DNA from: an uncultured Pseudomonadota bacterium
Lineage (GTDB): Bacteria; Pseudomonadota; Gammaproteobacteria; Ga0077536
Reading direction: 5' to 3'
DNA length: 45,428 nucleotides
Assembly (NCBI GenBank): GCA_902551695.1
Contig: CACDEI010000008.1
Span: 1-45,428, forward strand
Numbering within the stretch: position 1 is the stretch's first letter; every line of letters starts with the position of its first letter. A program made the position numbers and the translations under genes. The notes under the pieces are model-generated. The model searched no databases and was not told where the DNA came from. It saw only the letters and a list, made by a program, of their open reading frames with translations. This document shows, piece after piece, positions 8,329 to 16,152 of the stretch.

Positions 8329-9465
8329 TTAAAAGGTTCTGGCAATTATTTCTTTCATTACTTCGCTCGACCCACCAGCAATTCTTGAGACTCGTTGTCC
8401 CGCCCAAGCTCTAGCGATAGGAAATTCCCACATGTAGCCATAGCCTCCAAAAAGTTGCAGGCAATCATCCAAAATTGAGCACATAGTTTCCGTACTCTGT
8501 AATTTTGCCATTGCTGCATCGTCTGCTGAAAGTTGACTTGTTATGTGTAGTTCTAAACATTTATCAACAAATGTCCTTGTCAAAGTGGCCTGCGTCTTGA
8601 TTTCTGCTAATTTAAACCGAGTGTTTTGGAAACTGAAGATAGTTTTTCCAAAGGCTTTCCTTTCCTTTGTGTATGCTACTGTTTGGTCTAGAGCAGTTTC
8701 GATGGTGCTTGCTGCCCTTACTGCGACTATTAATCGTTCCTGCGCTAACTCGTCAATCAGGTAAGAAAATCCTTTATTCTCCTCGCCAAGGAGACGGTCT
8801 ACGGGTATCTTTACGTCCTCAAGAAAAAGTTCAGAGGTATCCTGTGCTTTCCAACCTATTTTTTCTAAGTTTCGGCCTCTAGTGAATCCCGCATCACCTC
8901 GTTCAACCAAAATCAGACTAATACCTTTGGCACCAGCTTGTCTGTCGGTTTTACAGGCCGTGACCACAAGATCGGCTAGCTGACCATTGGAGATAAAGGT
9001 TTTTTGTCCGTTGATCGTGTATTCGTCACCCACTCTGACTGCGGAGGTTTGTATGTTAGCAAGATCACTTCCTGCTCCTGGTTCACTCATGGCTACCGCC
9101 CCAATGATTTCCCCACTACACATTCTTGGGAGAAGTCGATTCCTTTGCTCTTCTGTGCCATAATTCAAAATATACGGGGCAACGATACCTGAATGTAGGT
9201 GGAAAGCTGGGCCACTCGCCTCTACCTTAGCTAATTCTTCTATAACAATTGCTGTATGGAGGAAATCCCCGCCGGGGCCTCCGTATTTCTCAGGAATGAA
9301 AGAGCAAAGTAGTCCATTTTCTCCGGCAGCCAACCAGAGTTCTCTGGAGACCATGCCATCCTTTTCCCATTGAGCATGATACGGCTCAACCTCTTTGGCT
9401 ACGAATTTTTTAACGCTTTCTCGGAAGATCTCATGCTCTTCGGAATAAACAGTTCTAGTAATCAT
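8329..9465 (-). CDS. Acyl-CoA dehydrogenase
   Basis: 378 residues, normal for a single-domain flavin-dependent acyl-CoA dehydrogenase. Visible signatures: GAVAMSEPGAGSDLANIQT (about 117-135; FAD and substrate contact), INGQKTFISNGQLAD, ERLIVAVRAAS in the central helical region, QLFGGYGYMWEFPIARAWAGQRV and the C-terminal GGSSEVMKEIIAR, which closes the FAD site. It oxidises an acyl-CoA to the 2-enoyl-CoA with electrons passed to ETF. It is first in a two-gene unit with the amidohydrolase and divergent from the LLM oxidoreductase at 9642. Chain-length or branched substrate cannot be read. Confidence 0.92.
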   Translation of the reverse strand: MITRTVYSEEHEIFRESVKKFVAKEVEPYHAQWEKDGMVSRELWLAAGENGLLCSFIPEKYGGPGGDFLHTAIVIEELAKVEASGPAFHLHSGIVAPYILNYGTEEQRNRLLPRMCSGEIIGAVAMSEPGAGSDLANIQTSAVRVGDEYTINGQKTFISNGQLADLVVTACKTDRQAGAKGISLILVERGDAGFTRGRNLEKIGWKAQDTSELFLEDVKIPVDRLLGEENKGFSYLIDELAQERLIVAVRAASTIETALDQTVAYTKERKAFGKTIFSFQNTRFKLAEIKTQATLTRTFVDKCLELHITSQLSADDAAMAKLQSTETMCSILDDCLQLFGGYGYMWEFPIARAWAGQRVSRIAGGSSEVMKEIIARTF

Positions 9466-9641
9466 TTCTTGTCGCTCTGGAATTTAAATTTTAATCTGAA
9501 TTTTTATCATGTTTCTGGGTTCTGAGCTAGAAATGCTGGTTTTTATTCCCCAATGTCTGCCAGTTTTTTTAAGAATAGGTTAAACTTAACCCAACTAATC
9601 GTTAAAAACTGAATCAACTAACCGGCTTTATGGGGGTAACT

Positions 9642-10511
9642 ATGAAATTTGGAAAATATGGTGTATTCGCCTTCACCGATGCACTAGACCAGAAGGGATT
9701 ATCTGAACTTTGTAAACGTTCTGAGGAAATGGGTTACTCCACCTTGTGGTATCCAGAGGCTTTCAATTATGAAACCTTTGCTGTAGGAGGGTACCTCCTG
9801 AGCCAGAGTGACAATTTGATCGTGGCAAGTGGTATTGCGAATATTTATGCTCGTGATCCGGCTGCCTCAGTCATGGGTTGCAATAGTCTGAACGCGCTTT
9901 ATGACGGGCGATTTGTCCTAGGGCTGGGTGTATCGCATGCGCCCTTGGTTTCTGATGTCAGAGGCCATGAATATGCTAAACCGGTCGCTACAATGCGGAA
10001 ATATCTAGAAGGTATGGACGCAGCTTGGGAAGCGTTTGGTGGCGCACCCCAAGAGAAACAATTGGTGTTGGCTGCTTTGGGCCCCAACATGTCCAAGTTG
10101 TCGGCCGAGAAAACTTTGGGGACTTTTCCTTATAACATTACGCCAGATCAAGTAAAACTTTCTCGTGATGCCATGGGGTCTCAAGGGTTGATTTTTTGTG
10201 AGCAAAAAGTTTGTGTTACCGATGATCCTCAAAAAGCACGTGAGGTGGCTAGGGCGGCATTAAGTCCTTATATGCCTTTGCCAAACTATTATAAGAACTG
10301 GTTTCGACTCGGATTCGACGAGAGTGATCTGGAAGACGGTGGTAGCGATCGTCTCATGGACGCGATGGTTCTGTGGGGTGATGCTGGGACGGTCAAAGCT
10401 AAATTAAGCCAATACCTTGAAAATGGCGCTGATCAGGTTGTGATTCAGGCTTTGAGGGCCGATGGACAACCGGGCCCAGATTATGAAGCCCTAGCTTCTC
10501 TCTTAGATTAA
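9642..10511 (+). CDS. LLM-class flavin-dependent (possibly F420-type) oxidoreductase
   Basis: 289 residues with the bacterial-luciferase-like TIM-barrel pattern: KFGKYGVFAF start, RSEEMGYSTLWYPEAFNYE (about 23-40), IVASGIANIYARDP, and GRFVLGLGVSHAP. This order of motifs matches the F420-dependent LLM subfamily whose members start with FGVW- or FGKYG-like strands; whether FMN or F420 is used here is not readable. Start: ATG 9630 is possible but ATG 9642 has a GGGGG site before it and fits the family. It precedes a GTP cyclohydrolase II homologue by about 50 nt on the same strand, which may link the two (inference). Confidence 0.85.
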   Translation: MKFGKYGVFAFTDALDQKGLSELCKRSEEMGYSTLWYPEAFNYETFAVGGYLLSQSDNLIVASGIANIYARDPAASVMGCNSLNALYDGRFVLGLGVSHAPLVSDVRGHEYAKPVATMRKYLEGMDAAWEAFGGAPQEKQLVLAALGPNMSKLSAEKTLGTFPYNITPDQVKLSRDAMGSQGLIFCEQKVCVTDDPQKAREVARAALSPYMPLPNYYKNWFRLGFDESDLEDGGSDRLMDAMVLWGDAGTVKAKLSQYLENGADQVVIQALRADGQPGPDYEALASLLD

Positions 10512-10561
10512 ATTAGCATTTCTATATTGATACAGCTTGATTAGAGAAGGAATTTATTTGT

Positions 10562-11365
10562 ATGTTCAGCTATGTGGATGAGAAAGTCCGTATTTTCCTA
10601 GAGGAGGAAGGAAAGTTAAAGACTGTTGATGAGGACGGAATTATTATTTCGAATAGTAAAAAGGATCCCTATTTATCTATTTTGGGTCCTGTGCCAATTC
10701 CGAAAACTTTTCCCGATGGACAAGAGATAGTACTGGATTGGTATTGCTTTGTTCGAAGAACAGAGTTGTCGGCTGTGGTAGAGGCAGGCCTCGAAGTAGA
10801 TTCAGGTAATGGTGAGGCGTTTCGACGTTTGGTCGGTAGTGCTATGACAGTTAACTCTATTTTCGCTATGCCAGGTTTTCATAATGCAATAAACCCGCTT
10901 GTGAGATTGCATTCATGTTGTTTGACAGGCGATATTTTTGGGTCGATGAGGTGTGATTGTGGGCCTCAGCTCGCCAAAGCTTTTGAGGACATAAGAGAAA
11001 GCGGTAAGGGTGGGGTCGTCTATATGAGTGGGCATGAAGGTCGCGGCATAGGACTATGGGCAAAGGCGGCAACATATCTACTCCAGGATACTGGGCAAGA
11101 TACCTATCAAGCGAATAGAAGCTTGGGTTTGCCGGAGGATTCCCGTGATTTCAGTGATGCGGCGGTTGTTCTTAAATACTTATTGCCCTCAAATGAAATT
11201 CAGTTATTATCGAATAATCCAGAAAAGATTCGCCAGTTGGAAGCGGGCGGTATATCGGTTTCGAAAAAGCAATCAGTTGAAGCTGGGTTGAATAAATACA
11301 ATAGACGTTATCTGAAATCTAAACGTGACAAGGGCCATCTTTTTAAAGGTTCTCTGGATGAGTGA
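10562..11365 (+). CDS. GTP cyclohydrolase II family protein with N-terminal extension
   Basis: 267 residues; RibA proper is about 200. The catalytic domain (about 105-267) has the zinc-binding Cys triad in CLTGDIFGSMRCDCG, the SGHEGRGIGLW segment (RQEGR in E. coli RibA), a conserved Tyr in the KAATYLLQD segment, DTYQANRSLG, LLSNNPEK and the C-terminal NRRYLKSKRDKGHLF. These match RibA along its length, so GTP ring-opening with loss of formate and pyrophosphate is likely. The first 100 residues are an extra part I do not recognise. There is no other rib gene here; the neighbours are an LLM flavoenzyme upstream and an exported MBL-fold hydrolase downstream. It could serve riboflavin synthesis, or a separate pathway branching from the pyrimidine product. 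Confidence 0.85.
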   Translation: MFSYVDEKVRIFLEEEGKLKTVDEDGIIISNSKKDPYLSILGPVPIPKTFPDGQEIVLDWYCFVRRTELSAVVEAGLEVDSGNGEAFRRLVGSAMTVNSIFAMPGFHNAINPLVRLHSCCLTGDIFGSMRCDCGPQLAKAFEDIRESGKGGVVYMSGHEGRGIGLWAKAATYLLQDTGQDTYQANRSLGLPEDSRDFSDAAVVLKYLLPSNEIQLLSNNPEKIRQLEAGGISVSKKQSVEAGLNKYNRRYLKSKRDKGHLFKGSLDE

Positions 11366-11439
11366 GGCAGCCTTTAAAAGGGTTTAGAGTAGAGCAGGAT
11401 TCAATGAAGAAAAATTTGTGTAAGTAAAAGGGGTTTCCG

Positions 11440-12303
11440 ATGTTCAAACGAAATATGAAAACAAACATCATTGTTACTGTCTTTATTCTATGCTCTTTTG
11501 TTTGTTCTACCGCAATCGCAGAAGACTCCATAAAACTATACCAGGTATCAAGCGGAGTTTTAAAGTTCGACAAAGGGTGGCTTACCGCCATGAGGGACGT
11601 GGGCAAGATATTAGAATTTCCCGTGGCTATGTACATCATAGACCACCCCAGAGGATTGTTACTTTACGACACAGGGATGAACGCCGCTGTTTCCGATGGT
11701 AAATGCGAAAGCTATTGGGGAAAGGGCTTGTGTTCAGCCTTCATGCCAATACAAAGAAGAGATCAAGTCATCGATAAATGGCTCGAAAAGTTTGGATATT
11801 CAGTAAATGATGTAAAGTATGTGGTCACTTCTCATATGCATCTTGACCACGCAGGAAATATGGAAATGTTCCCAAAGGCAGTGCATGTTTTGCAGAAAGC
11901 AGAATTAAAAGCCGCGTGGTGGCCAGAGAAATTTCAGCGAGCAGCATTTGTGTTAAAGGACTATGATAATGCGCGAGATTTCAATTACCTTCAATTGGAT
12001 GGTGACTTCGACCTATTCGGAGATGGTAGTGTGGTGGTTTTAGATACCAAAGGTCATACACAGGGGCACCAATCCTTAATGGTGAAGCTAAAAAACACGG
12101 GGACATTGTTTCTTGCTGGCGATGCAGTTTATACCCCTGAGAATGAGGCAGGTGTTATTCCTGGTATAACCTGGAATACTTATGAGTCTATGAAGTCCAT
12201 AGACAGGCTAAAGATGTTGCGCGATTCGCACCAAGGTTCCATTTGGTATTCCCACGGAATTGATCAATATGCCGAACATAAACACGATACCTATTACGAT
12301 TAA
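11440..12303 (+). CDS. Exported metallo-beta-lactamase-fold hydrolase, N-acyl homoserine lactonase-like
   Basis: 287 residues. A signal peptide (MFKRNMKTNIIVTVFILCSFV, about 1-29, ending AIA) indicates periplasmic location. The metal site is the HxHxDH motif in TSHMHLDHAGN (about 130-140), with further ligands in KGHTQGH and LAGDAVY and the final His in WYSHGIDQY. These are the two-metal-site residues of the AHL-lactonase/AttM-like subgroup of MBL enzymes. The ATG has an AAAAGGGG ribosome-binding site. Homoserine-lactone hydrolysis is a family-level suggestion only; many members act on other esters or lactones. It directly precedes the ABC operon (about 40 nt gap). Confidence 0.85.
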   Translation: MFKRNMKTNIIVTVFILCSFVCSTAIAEDSIKLYQVSSGVLKFDKGWLTAMRDVGKILEFPVAMYIIDHPRGLLLYDTGMNAAVSDGKCESYWGKGLCSAFMPIQRRDQVIDKWLEKFGYSVNDVKYVVTSHMHLDHAGNMEMFPKAVHVLQKAELKAAWWPEKFQRAAFVLKDYDNARDFNYLQLDGDFDLFGDGSVVVLDTKGHTQGHQSLMVKLKNTGTLFLAGDAVYTPENEAGVIPGITWNTYESMKSIDRLKMLRDSHQGSIWYSHGIDQYAEHKHDTYYD

Positions 12304-12345
12304 TCAAGATTTCTTGGGTTGAGAGGCCTTTGGTTTGGAAGATGC

Positions 12346-13272
12346 ATGTTTGATGATGTAGAACCGGTAGTTAGATTAAACGGTATTTGGAAGAGTTTCG
12401 GGAAAAAAAACGTATTAAAAAACCTGAATCTGACGGTAAGAGAAAAAGAAGTTGTGGGACTACTTGGACCTAACGGTGCTGGAAAAACCACTTTAATGAG
12501 AATAATTGCTCGGTATCTTCTGCCCGATGCCGGAACTCTTAATTTCCGGAAAGATCAATTTTTGACTGAACGTTCTCATAATGTAGTCGGTTATTTACCC
12601 GAGAAAGCTCCCCTTTTTGATTCCTTTACAGTAGAAAGATACGTTCGGTTAGTAGCAGTGCTGAAGGCTGTGCCTCAGGATTTAGTGTCCGAGAAGGTGG
12701 GTGAGGTACTAAACGCTTTTGATTTGCGACATGTCAGCAGAAATGTTATCTCCAAACTATCAAAAGGCTATAGACAGCGCGTCGGTCTCGCTCAGGCGTT
12801 CTTAGGAGATTCGGCCCTCCTGATTTTAGATGAACCCATGAGTGGCCTAGACCCTTTTCAGTTAGCCGATGTTCGTGACATGATTTTGGAAGCGGCTAAT
12901 AAGAGGCCTATTCTGTTTTCTACTCACGTAGTGCAAGAAATAGAGATGCTTTGTAATCGGTCGGTATTCTTAAAAGATGGCGTTTTATTAGAAGTTAGTG
13001 GTGAAGCTGATGATTCTGCTTTGATTGAAGTGTGTGTCGGTGTTCCGGACATAGATCATCTAAAGTCGCTGATCAATACGGCATCAGGAGAATGTATTGT
13101 GGAGAGCAAGAGTATAGGTGGGGGTAAATATAAGCTAAGGTTGCAAATTTCATCGGCCCAAAAACCTGAGATGTCTAAGCTCTTGGCCAATAACGGCGAA
13201 TTAATGAGTTTTCGAGAAGCCAACTTAGACCTCGAAGCACGTTTAACCTCTCTTCGAGAAAAGGCTCCATAG
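12346..13272 (+). CDS. ABC transporter ATP-binding protein, GldA-like
   Basis: 308 residues from ATG 12346. Walker A is GPNGAGKTT (about 41-49), the signature SKGYRQRVGLAQAF (about 139-152), Walker B LLILDEPMSGLDP and the His switch in FSTHVVQEI. A C-terminal region of about 90 residues follows, typical of GldA/NatA-type ATPases that pair with a GldF-like permease. ATG 12346 is preceded by GGAAG; an in-frame TTG at 12319 would add nine residues and is less likely. The stop is immediately followed by the permease ATG, so the operon is translated as a unit. Cytoplasmic, membrane-associated. Confidence 0.92.
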   Translation: MFDDVEPVVRLNGIWKSFGKKNVLKNLNLTVREKEVVGLLGPNGAGKTTLMRIIARYLLPDAGTLNFRKDQFLTERSHNVVGYLPEKAPLFDSFTVERYVRLVAVLKAVPQDLVSEKVGEVLNAFDLRHVSRNVISKLSKGYRQRVGLAQAFLGDSALLILDEPMSGLDPFQLADVRDMILEAANKRPILFSTHVVQEIEMLCNRSVFLKDGVLLEVSGEADDSALIEVCVGVPDIDHLKSLINTASGECIVESKSIGGGKYKLRLQISSAQKPEMSKLLANNGELMSFREANLDLEARLTSLREKAP

Positions 13273-13980
13273 ATGCGAAACTTTATTGCTTTGTATTTCA
13301 GGGAGCTTGAGAACTATTTTGTTACACCGATAGGATACGCGATTCTAGGCTCTTTTTGGCTGGCCAATGGTTTCTTTTTTAGTTTTAATACCTTGTTCAT
13401 TTCGGCCGTAGACATGGTAAATGCTTTCCATAATATGAGCATTTTATTGCTGCTCATGGTCCCATTGATGACCATGAGGTCTTTTCCAGAGGAATACAAG
13501 CAAGGTACTTACGAACTTCTGGTGTCTTTGGGTGTTAGAAGTTGGGTAATGGTGATTTCCAAGTTTTGTGCGCTCTTGACTCTACTGTTTTTTATGTTTT
13601 TAGGAAGTGCAGTATCTGTACTTGTTTTAGTCACTTTCTCAGAACCGGATTTGGGGCCAATAGTAGGTGGTTATTTCGGTGTTACCTCGCTTGGTGCTGT
13701 TTTTATAGCAATAGGTTTATTGATTTCGGTTTTTTCCTCGAACCAGATAGTGGCTGCCGTATTGACTTGGATCGCACTATTAGCGTTGTGGTTTTTAGAT
13801 TACTCGACAGCCCTTGCGAATTCGAAATTTCTTTCGGAGGTAATTATCCACCTATCCCTCTCTGTTGCTTACCTAGATCTCATAAGAGGCGTGATTGACC
13901 TAAGTGTTATGACTTACTTTTTTAGCTTAATTGGTTTTTGTCTGCTAGCAGCCTCGACTGTGTTGGAATTAAGAAAATGA
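13273..13980 (+). CDS. ABC transporter permease, GldF-like
   Basis: 235 residues with about six hydrophobic segments (near 20-40, 50-70, 95-120, 135-155, 160-180 and 205-228). The N-terminal FRELENYFVTPIGYAILGSFW and the MVPLMTMRSFPEEYKQGTYE loop are characteristic of GldF-type ABC-2 permeases. It starts on the base after the ATPase stop and ends 7 nt before the GldG-like gene. In other bacteria this trio is widespread outside gliding organisms and its substrate is mostly unknown. Inner membrane. Confidence 0.9.
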   Translation: MRNFIALYFRELENYFVTPIGYAILGSFWLANGFFFSFNTLFISAVDMVNAFHNMSILLLLMVPLMTMRSFPEEYKQGTYELLVSLGVRSWVMVISKFCALLTLLFFMFLGSAVSVLVLVTFSEPDLGPIVGGYFGVTSLGAVFIAIGLLISVFSSNQIVAAVLTWIALLALWFLDYSTALANSKFLSEVIIHLSLSVAYLDLIRGVIDLSVMTYFFSLIGFCLLAASTVLELRK

Positions 13981-13987
13981 GACTTAT

Positions 13988-15340
13988 ATGCGAGTAACAA
14001 AAGTAAGGCAGGTTGGAGGTCTGCTCCTAGCATTTTTCATATGTGTTTTGATTAATTTATTAGCTCTGGATATTTCCTACAGATTTGATCTCACTACTGA
14101 AGAGATATACAGCCTTTCTAGCAAAGCTAGTCAAGTACTGGAAGCAATCGATCAACCTGTCCACATTGTTTTTGCCTATGATGTGAGGAGTCGCGCTCAA
14201 AGAGACTCAGTTCGGACGCTCAGAAATATTGCAAAAAAATCCAATTTTGTTTCGATTGAATTGTTTGATCCTGTACTCGAACCAGCCCTAGCAGAGGCAA
14301 ATGGTATTAGGTTTTCAGGAAGTGGATTATTTAGGAGTGACGATCGTCAAGTTCTTTTTGATGATCCAACGGAGGTGGGTTTTATCAATGCTTTAGTGCG
14401 TGTAACAAGCCCAAATCTCGGGCTTCTATGCTTCAGTGATGGGCATCTTGAAAGTAATCCGTATAGTCTACATAGTCATGATCACTCTGAAGCCGCAATG
14501 ACTGGACACAATCACTCGACTGGCGGTCGACCAATCTCTCTTCATGAAAGGCATGGTATGGGTATCGCCAGAGAGTCTTTGGAGCACCTCGGGTTCACTG
14601 TAGAGCAGCGTGTTTTGTTGAAAGACAAAGATAGCCTAGAAGGGTGTTCGGCGCTTATAATAGCATCTCCACTGACGCCGTTCGAATCTCGAGAGATAAA
14701 AAATTTAAAGAAATATATCGAGAAGGCCGGTAGGGTCTTATTTTTGCTTGAACCGGATGCGAATGCTGGATTAGAGGAACTTTTACGTGAGTTCGACGTA
14801 GAGTTTTCCGGTACAAGAATTAAGGATCCCGAAAAACATTTTTGGGCAGACGTTTTTACGCCAGCGGTGAGCAATTATCCAAGGCACCGAGTTACACGGA
14901 ATCTGCCTCTTACTTTTTTCCCGGGTGTTGGAGAACTTAGGCCTAGTGGCAGTTCCGTGGACCGTAATCTAAGAACAGAGGTTATCTTGGCCACTAGTTA
15001 CAGCAGCGTACTAGACGATAAGCCAGAGGACGCAAAATCTCGCGCTATAGGAATAATAACGAAAGATTTAGATAGTGCTAGCGTTTTGCTAGTACTGGGG
15101 GACGGAGATTTTGCTACCAACGCTTATTTTGATCAACTGGGGAACGGTGCGTTGTTTCTTAATTTGGTGTCTGAACTATCGCAATCGCATGGCGCAATTG
15201 ACCTACTTCCAAGGCAGTATAAAGAGGGGAGGTTATCCCTTAGTAGCGGTCAATTGAACATTGTTTTTCTTACTAACATCTTGATGGGACCTCTTCTTTT
15301 GCTGGCTGTTGGTTTTTTCATTTGGAAAAAAAGGAAGTGA
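13988..15340 (+). CDS. GldG-like ABC auxiliary membrane protein with His-rich periplasmic loop
   Basis: 450 residues anchored by an N-terminal TM helix (about 10-28) and a C-terminal TM helix (about 425-446); the body is periplasmic. The start YRFDLTTEEIYSLSSKASQVL and VHIVFAYD match the ABC-type auxiliary domain of GldG, and GRVLFLLEPDANAG and VLVLGDGDFATN match its later GATase-like part. An insertion at about 158-178 is rich in His (LHSHDHSEAAMTGHNHS), and another His pair follows in LHERHG. This could bind a metal; it is not a general feature of the family as I know it. Third gene of the operon; the last overlaps its stop. Confidence 0.85.
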   Translation: MRVTKVRQVGGLLLAFFICVLINLLALDISYRFDLTTEEIYSLSSKASQVLEAIDQPVHIVFAYDVRSRAQRDSVRTLRNIAKKSNFVSIELFDPVLEPALAEANGIRFSGSGLFRSDDRQVLFDDPTEVGFINALVRVTSPNLGLLCFSDGHLESNPYSLHSHDHSEAAMTGHNHSTGGRPISLHERHGMGIARESLEHLGFTVEQRVLLKDKDSLEGCSALIIASPLTPFESREIKNLKKYIEKAGRVLFLLEPDANAGLEELLREFDVEFSGTRIKDPEKHFWADVFTPAVSNYPRHRVTRNLPLTFFPGVGELRPSGSSVDRNLRTEVILATSYSSVLDDKPEDAKSRAIGIITKDLDSASVLLVLGDGDFATNAYFDQLGNGALFLNLVSELSQSHGAIDLLPRQYKEGRLSLSSGQLNIVFLTNILMGPLLLLAVGFFIWKKRK

Positions 15341-15879
15341 GGACCGTAAAGCAATCCTTCATTATGCTGGTAATAGTAGTTTTGACTATATCTTGTAGTG
15401 AAGAGCACGGTCATGAGCACCATAACGGGGTGTCAAAACTTCTATGGAAGGATATTCCGTGCGAATCCTTTACCTCTATACAGTTTCTCAGAAAAGGAAA
15501 GATCGGAGATGGCGTCAATACTTGGGAAGTGAATTCGATTGATGAAATGAAAAAGAAAATGGGCACGCTTTGTAATGCAGTTGTGGAAAGACAATTTTTT
15601 GTCGGATGCGGGAGACTAGAGGAGTTTGGTTTCAGGAGTTCGAGTTCGTATCTCAAAATGTTGGGTATAGATCATAGGGTAAAATTGTACTTCGGAAGGA
15701 AAACTCCTGATCAGTTTGGGCAATATGTTTTTCTGGTCGTTAAGGGAACCGATTTGAAATCAAAGCATGAATTCTTTAATTTAGATGAAGCATGCGCTGG
15801 TGCCGCATCGCTTCTTAGCGAAGAGATCAAAGTTCTAGTTATCCCCGCGTATCATCATCGAGGCCTTGCAGAAAGATAA
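15337..15879 (+). CDS. Small lipoprotein with His-rich N-terminus, DUF4340-like
   Basis: About 180 residues. The likely start is GTG 15337 in a GTGA overlap with the preceding stop; an in-frame TTG at 15322 is also possible. The N-terminus has basic residues, a hydrophobic run and the lipobox LTISC, so it is predicted to be a lipoprotein. Directly after the Cys comes EEHGHEHHNG, another His-rich stretch. The later part (GRLEEFGFRSSSSYLKMLG then LYFGRKTPDQFGQYVFLV) recalls DUF4340 proteins, which usually follow GldF/GldG genes, though those are typically longer. Five further Cys residues are present. Function unknown; probably the last part of the ABC complex. It converges with the MoaD-like gene, 9 nt between them. 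Confidence 0.7.
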   Translation: MRTVKQSFIMLVIVVLTISCSEEHGHEHHNGVSKLLWKDIPCESFTSIQFLRKGKIGDGVNTWEVNSIDEMKKKMGTLCNAVVERQFFVGCGRLEEFGFRSSSSYLKMLGIDHRVKLYFGRKTPDQFGQYVFLVVKGTDLKSKHEFFNLDEACAGAASLLSEEIKVLVIPAYHHRGLAER

Positions 15880-15888
15880 GAGGATTGG

Positions 15889-16137
15889 CTAACCTCCTTC
15901 GATAGCTGGTATAAAGCGTACTTTGCTGTTTTGTTCCACTTCTTCTAAAAACCAATCCTGGAGAATAGACGAGTCTATCGCTACTGCTAGTCCTGTATTG
16001 AGTGCTTCTTTTATCCCGGGGAAATCGTTATCTAGGCTAATAAGGATATCTTGAAGATCGCTGGCTTCAACTTCATGGGTTGTTACTCCTTTAGTAAATT
16101 TGCGAGCGACCTCAATCGGAATTTCAACTTTAGCCAT
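15889..16137 (-). CDS. MoaD/ThiS-family sulfur carrier-like protein
   Basis: 82 residues, right length for a beta-grasp sulfur carrier. It begins VEIPIEVARKF as a first strand and ends in FIPAIEGG; the terminal Gly-Gly is the residue pair adenylated and thiocarboxylated in MoaD and ThiS. It is last in the molybdenum hydroxylase gene set, 15 nt after the large-subunit stop, so a link to molybdopterin synthesis or to maturation of this enzyme is likely. It may be a dedicated paralogue rather than the housekeeping MoaD; moaE is not in the window. Confidence 0.8.
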   Translation of the reverse strand: MAKVEIPIEVARKFTKGVTTHEVEASDLQDILISLDNDFPGIKEALNTGLAVAIDSSILQDWFLEEVEQNSKVRFIPAIEGG

Positions 16138-16152
16138 ACTAAAATCAGCTTA

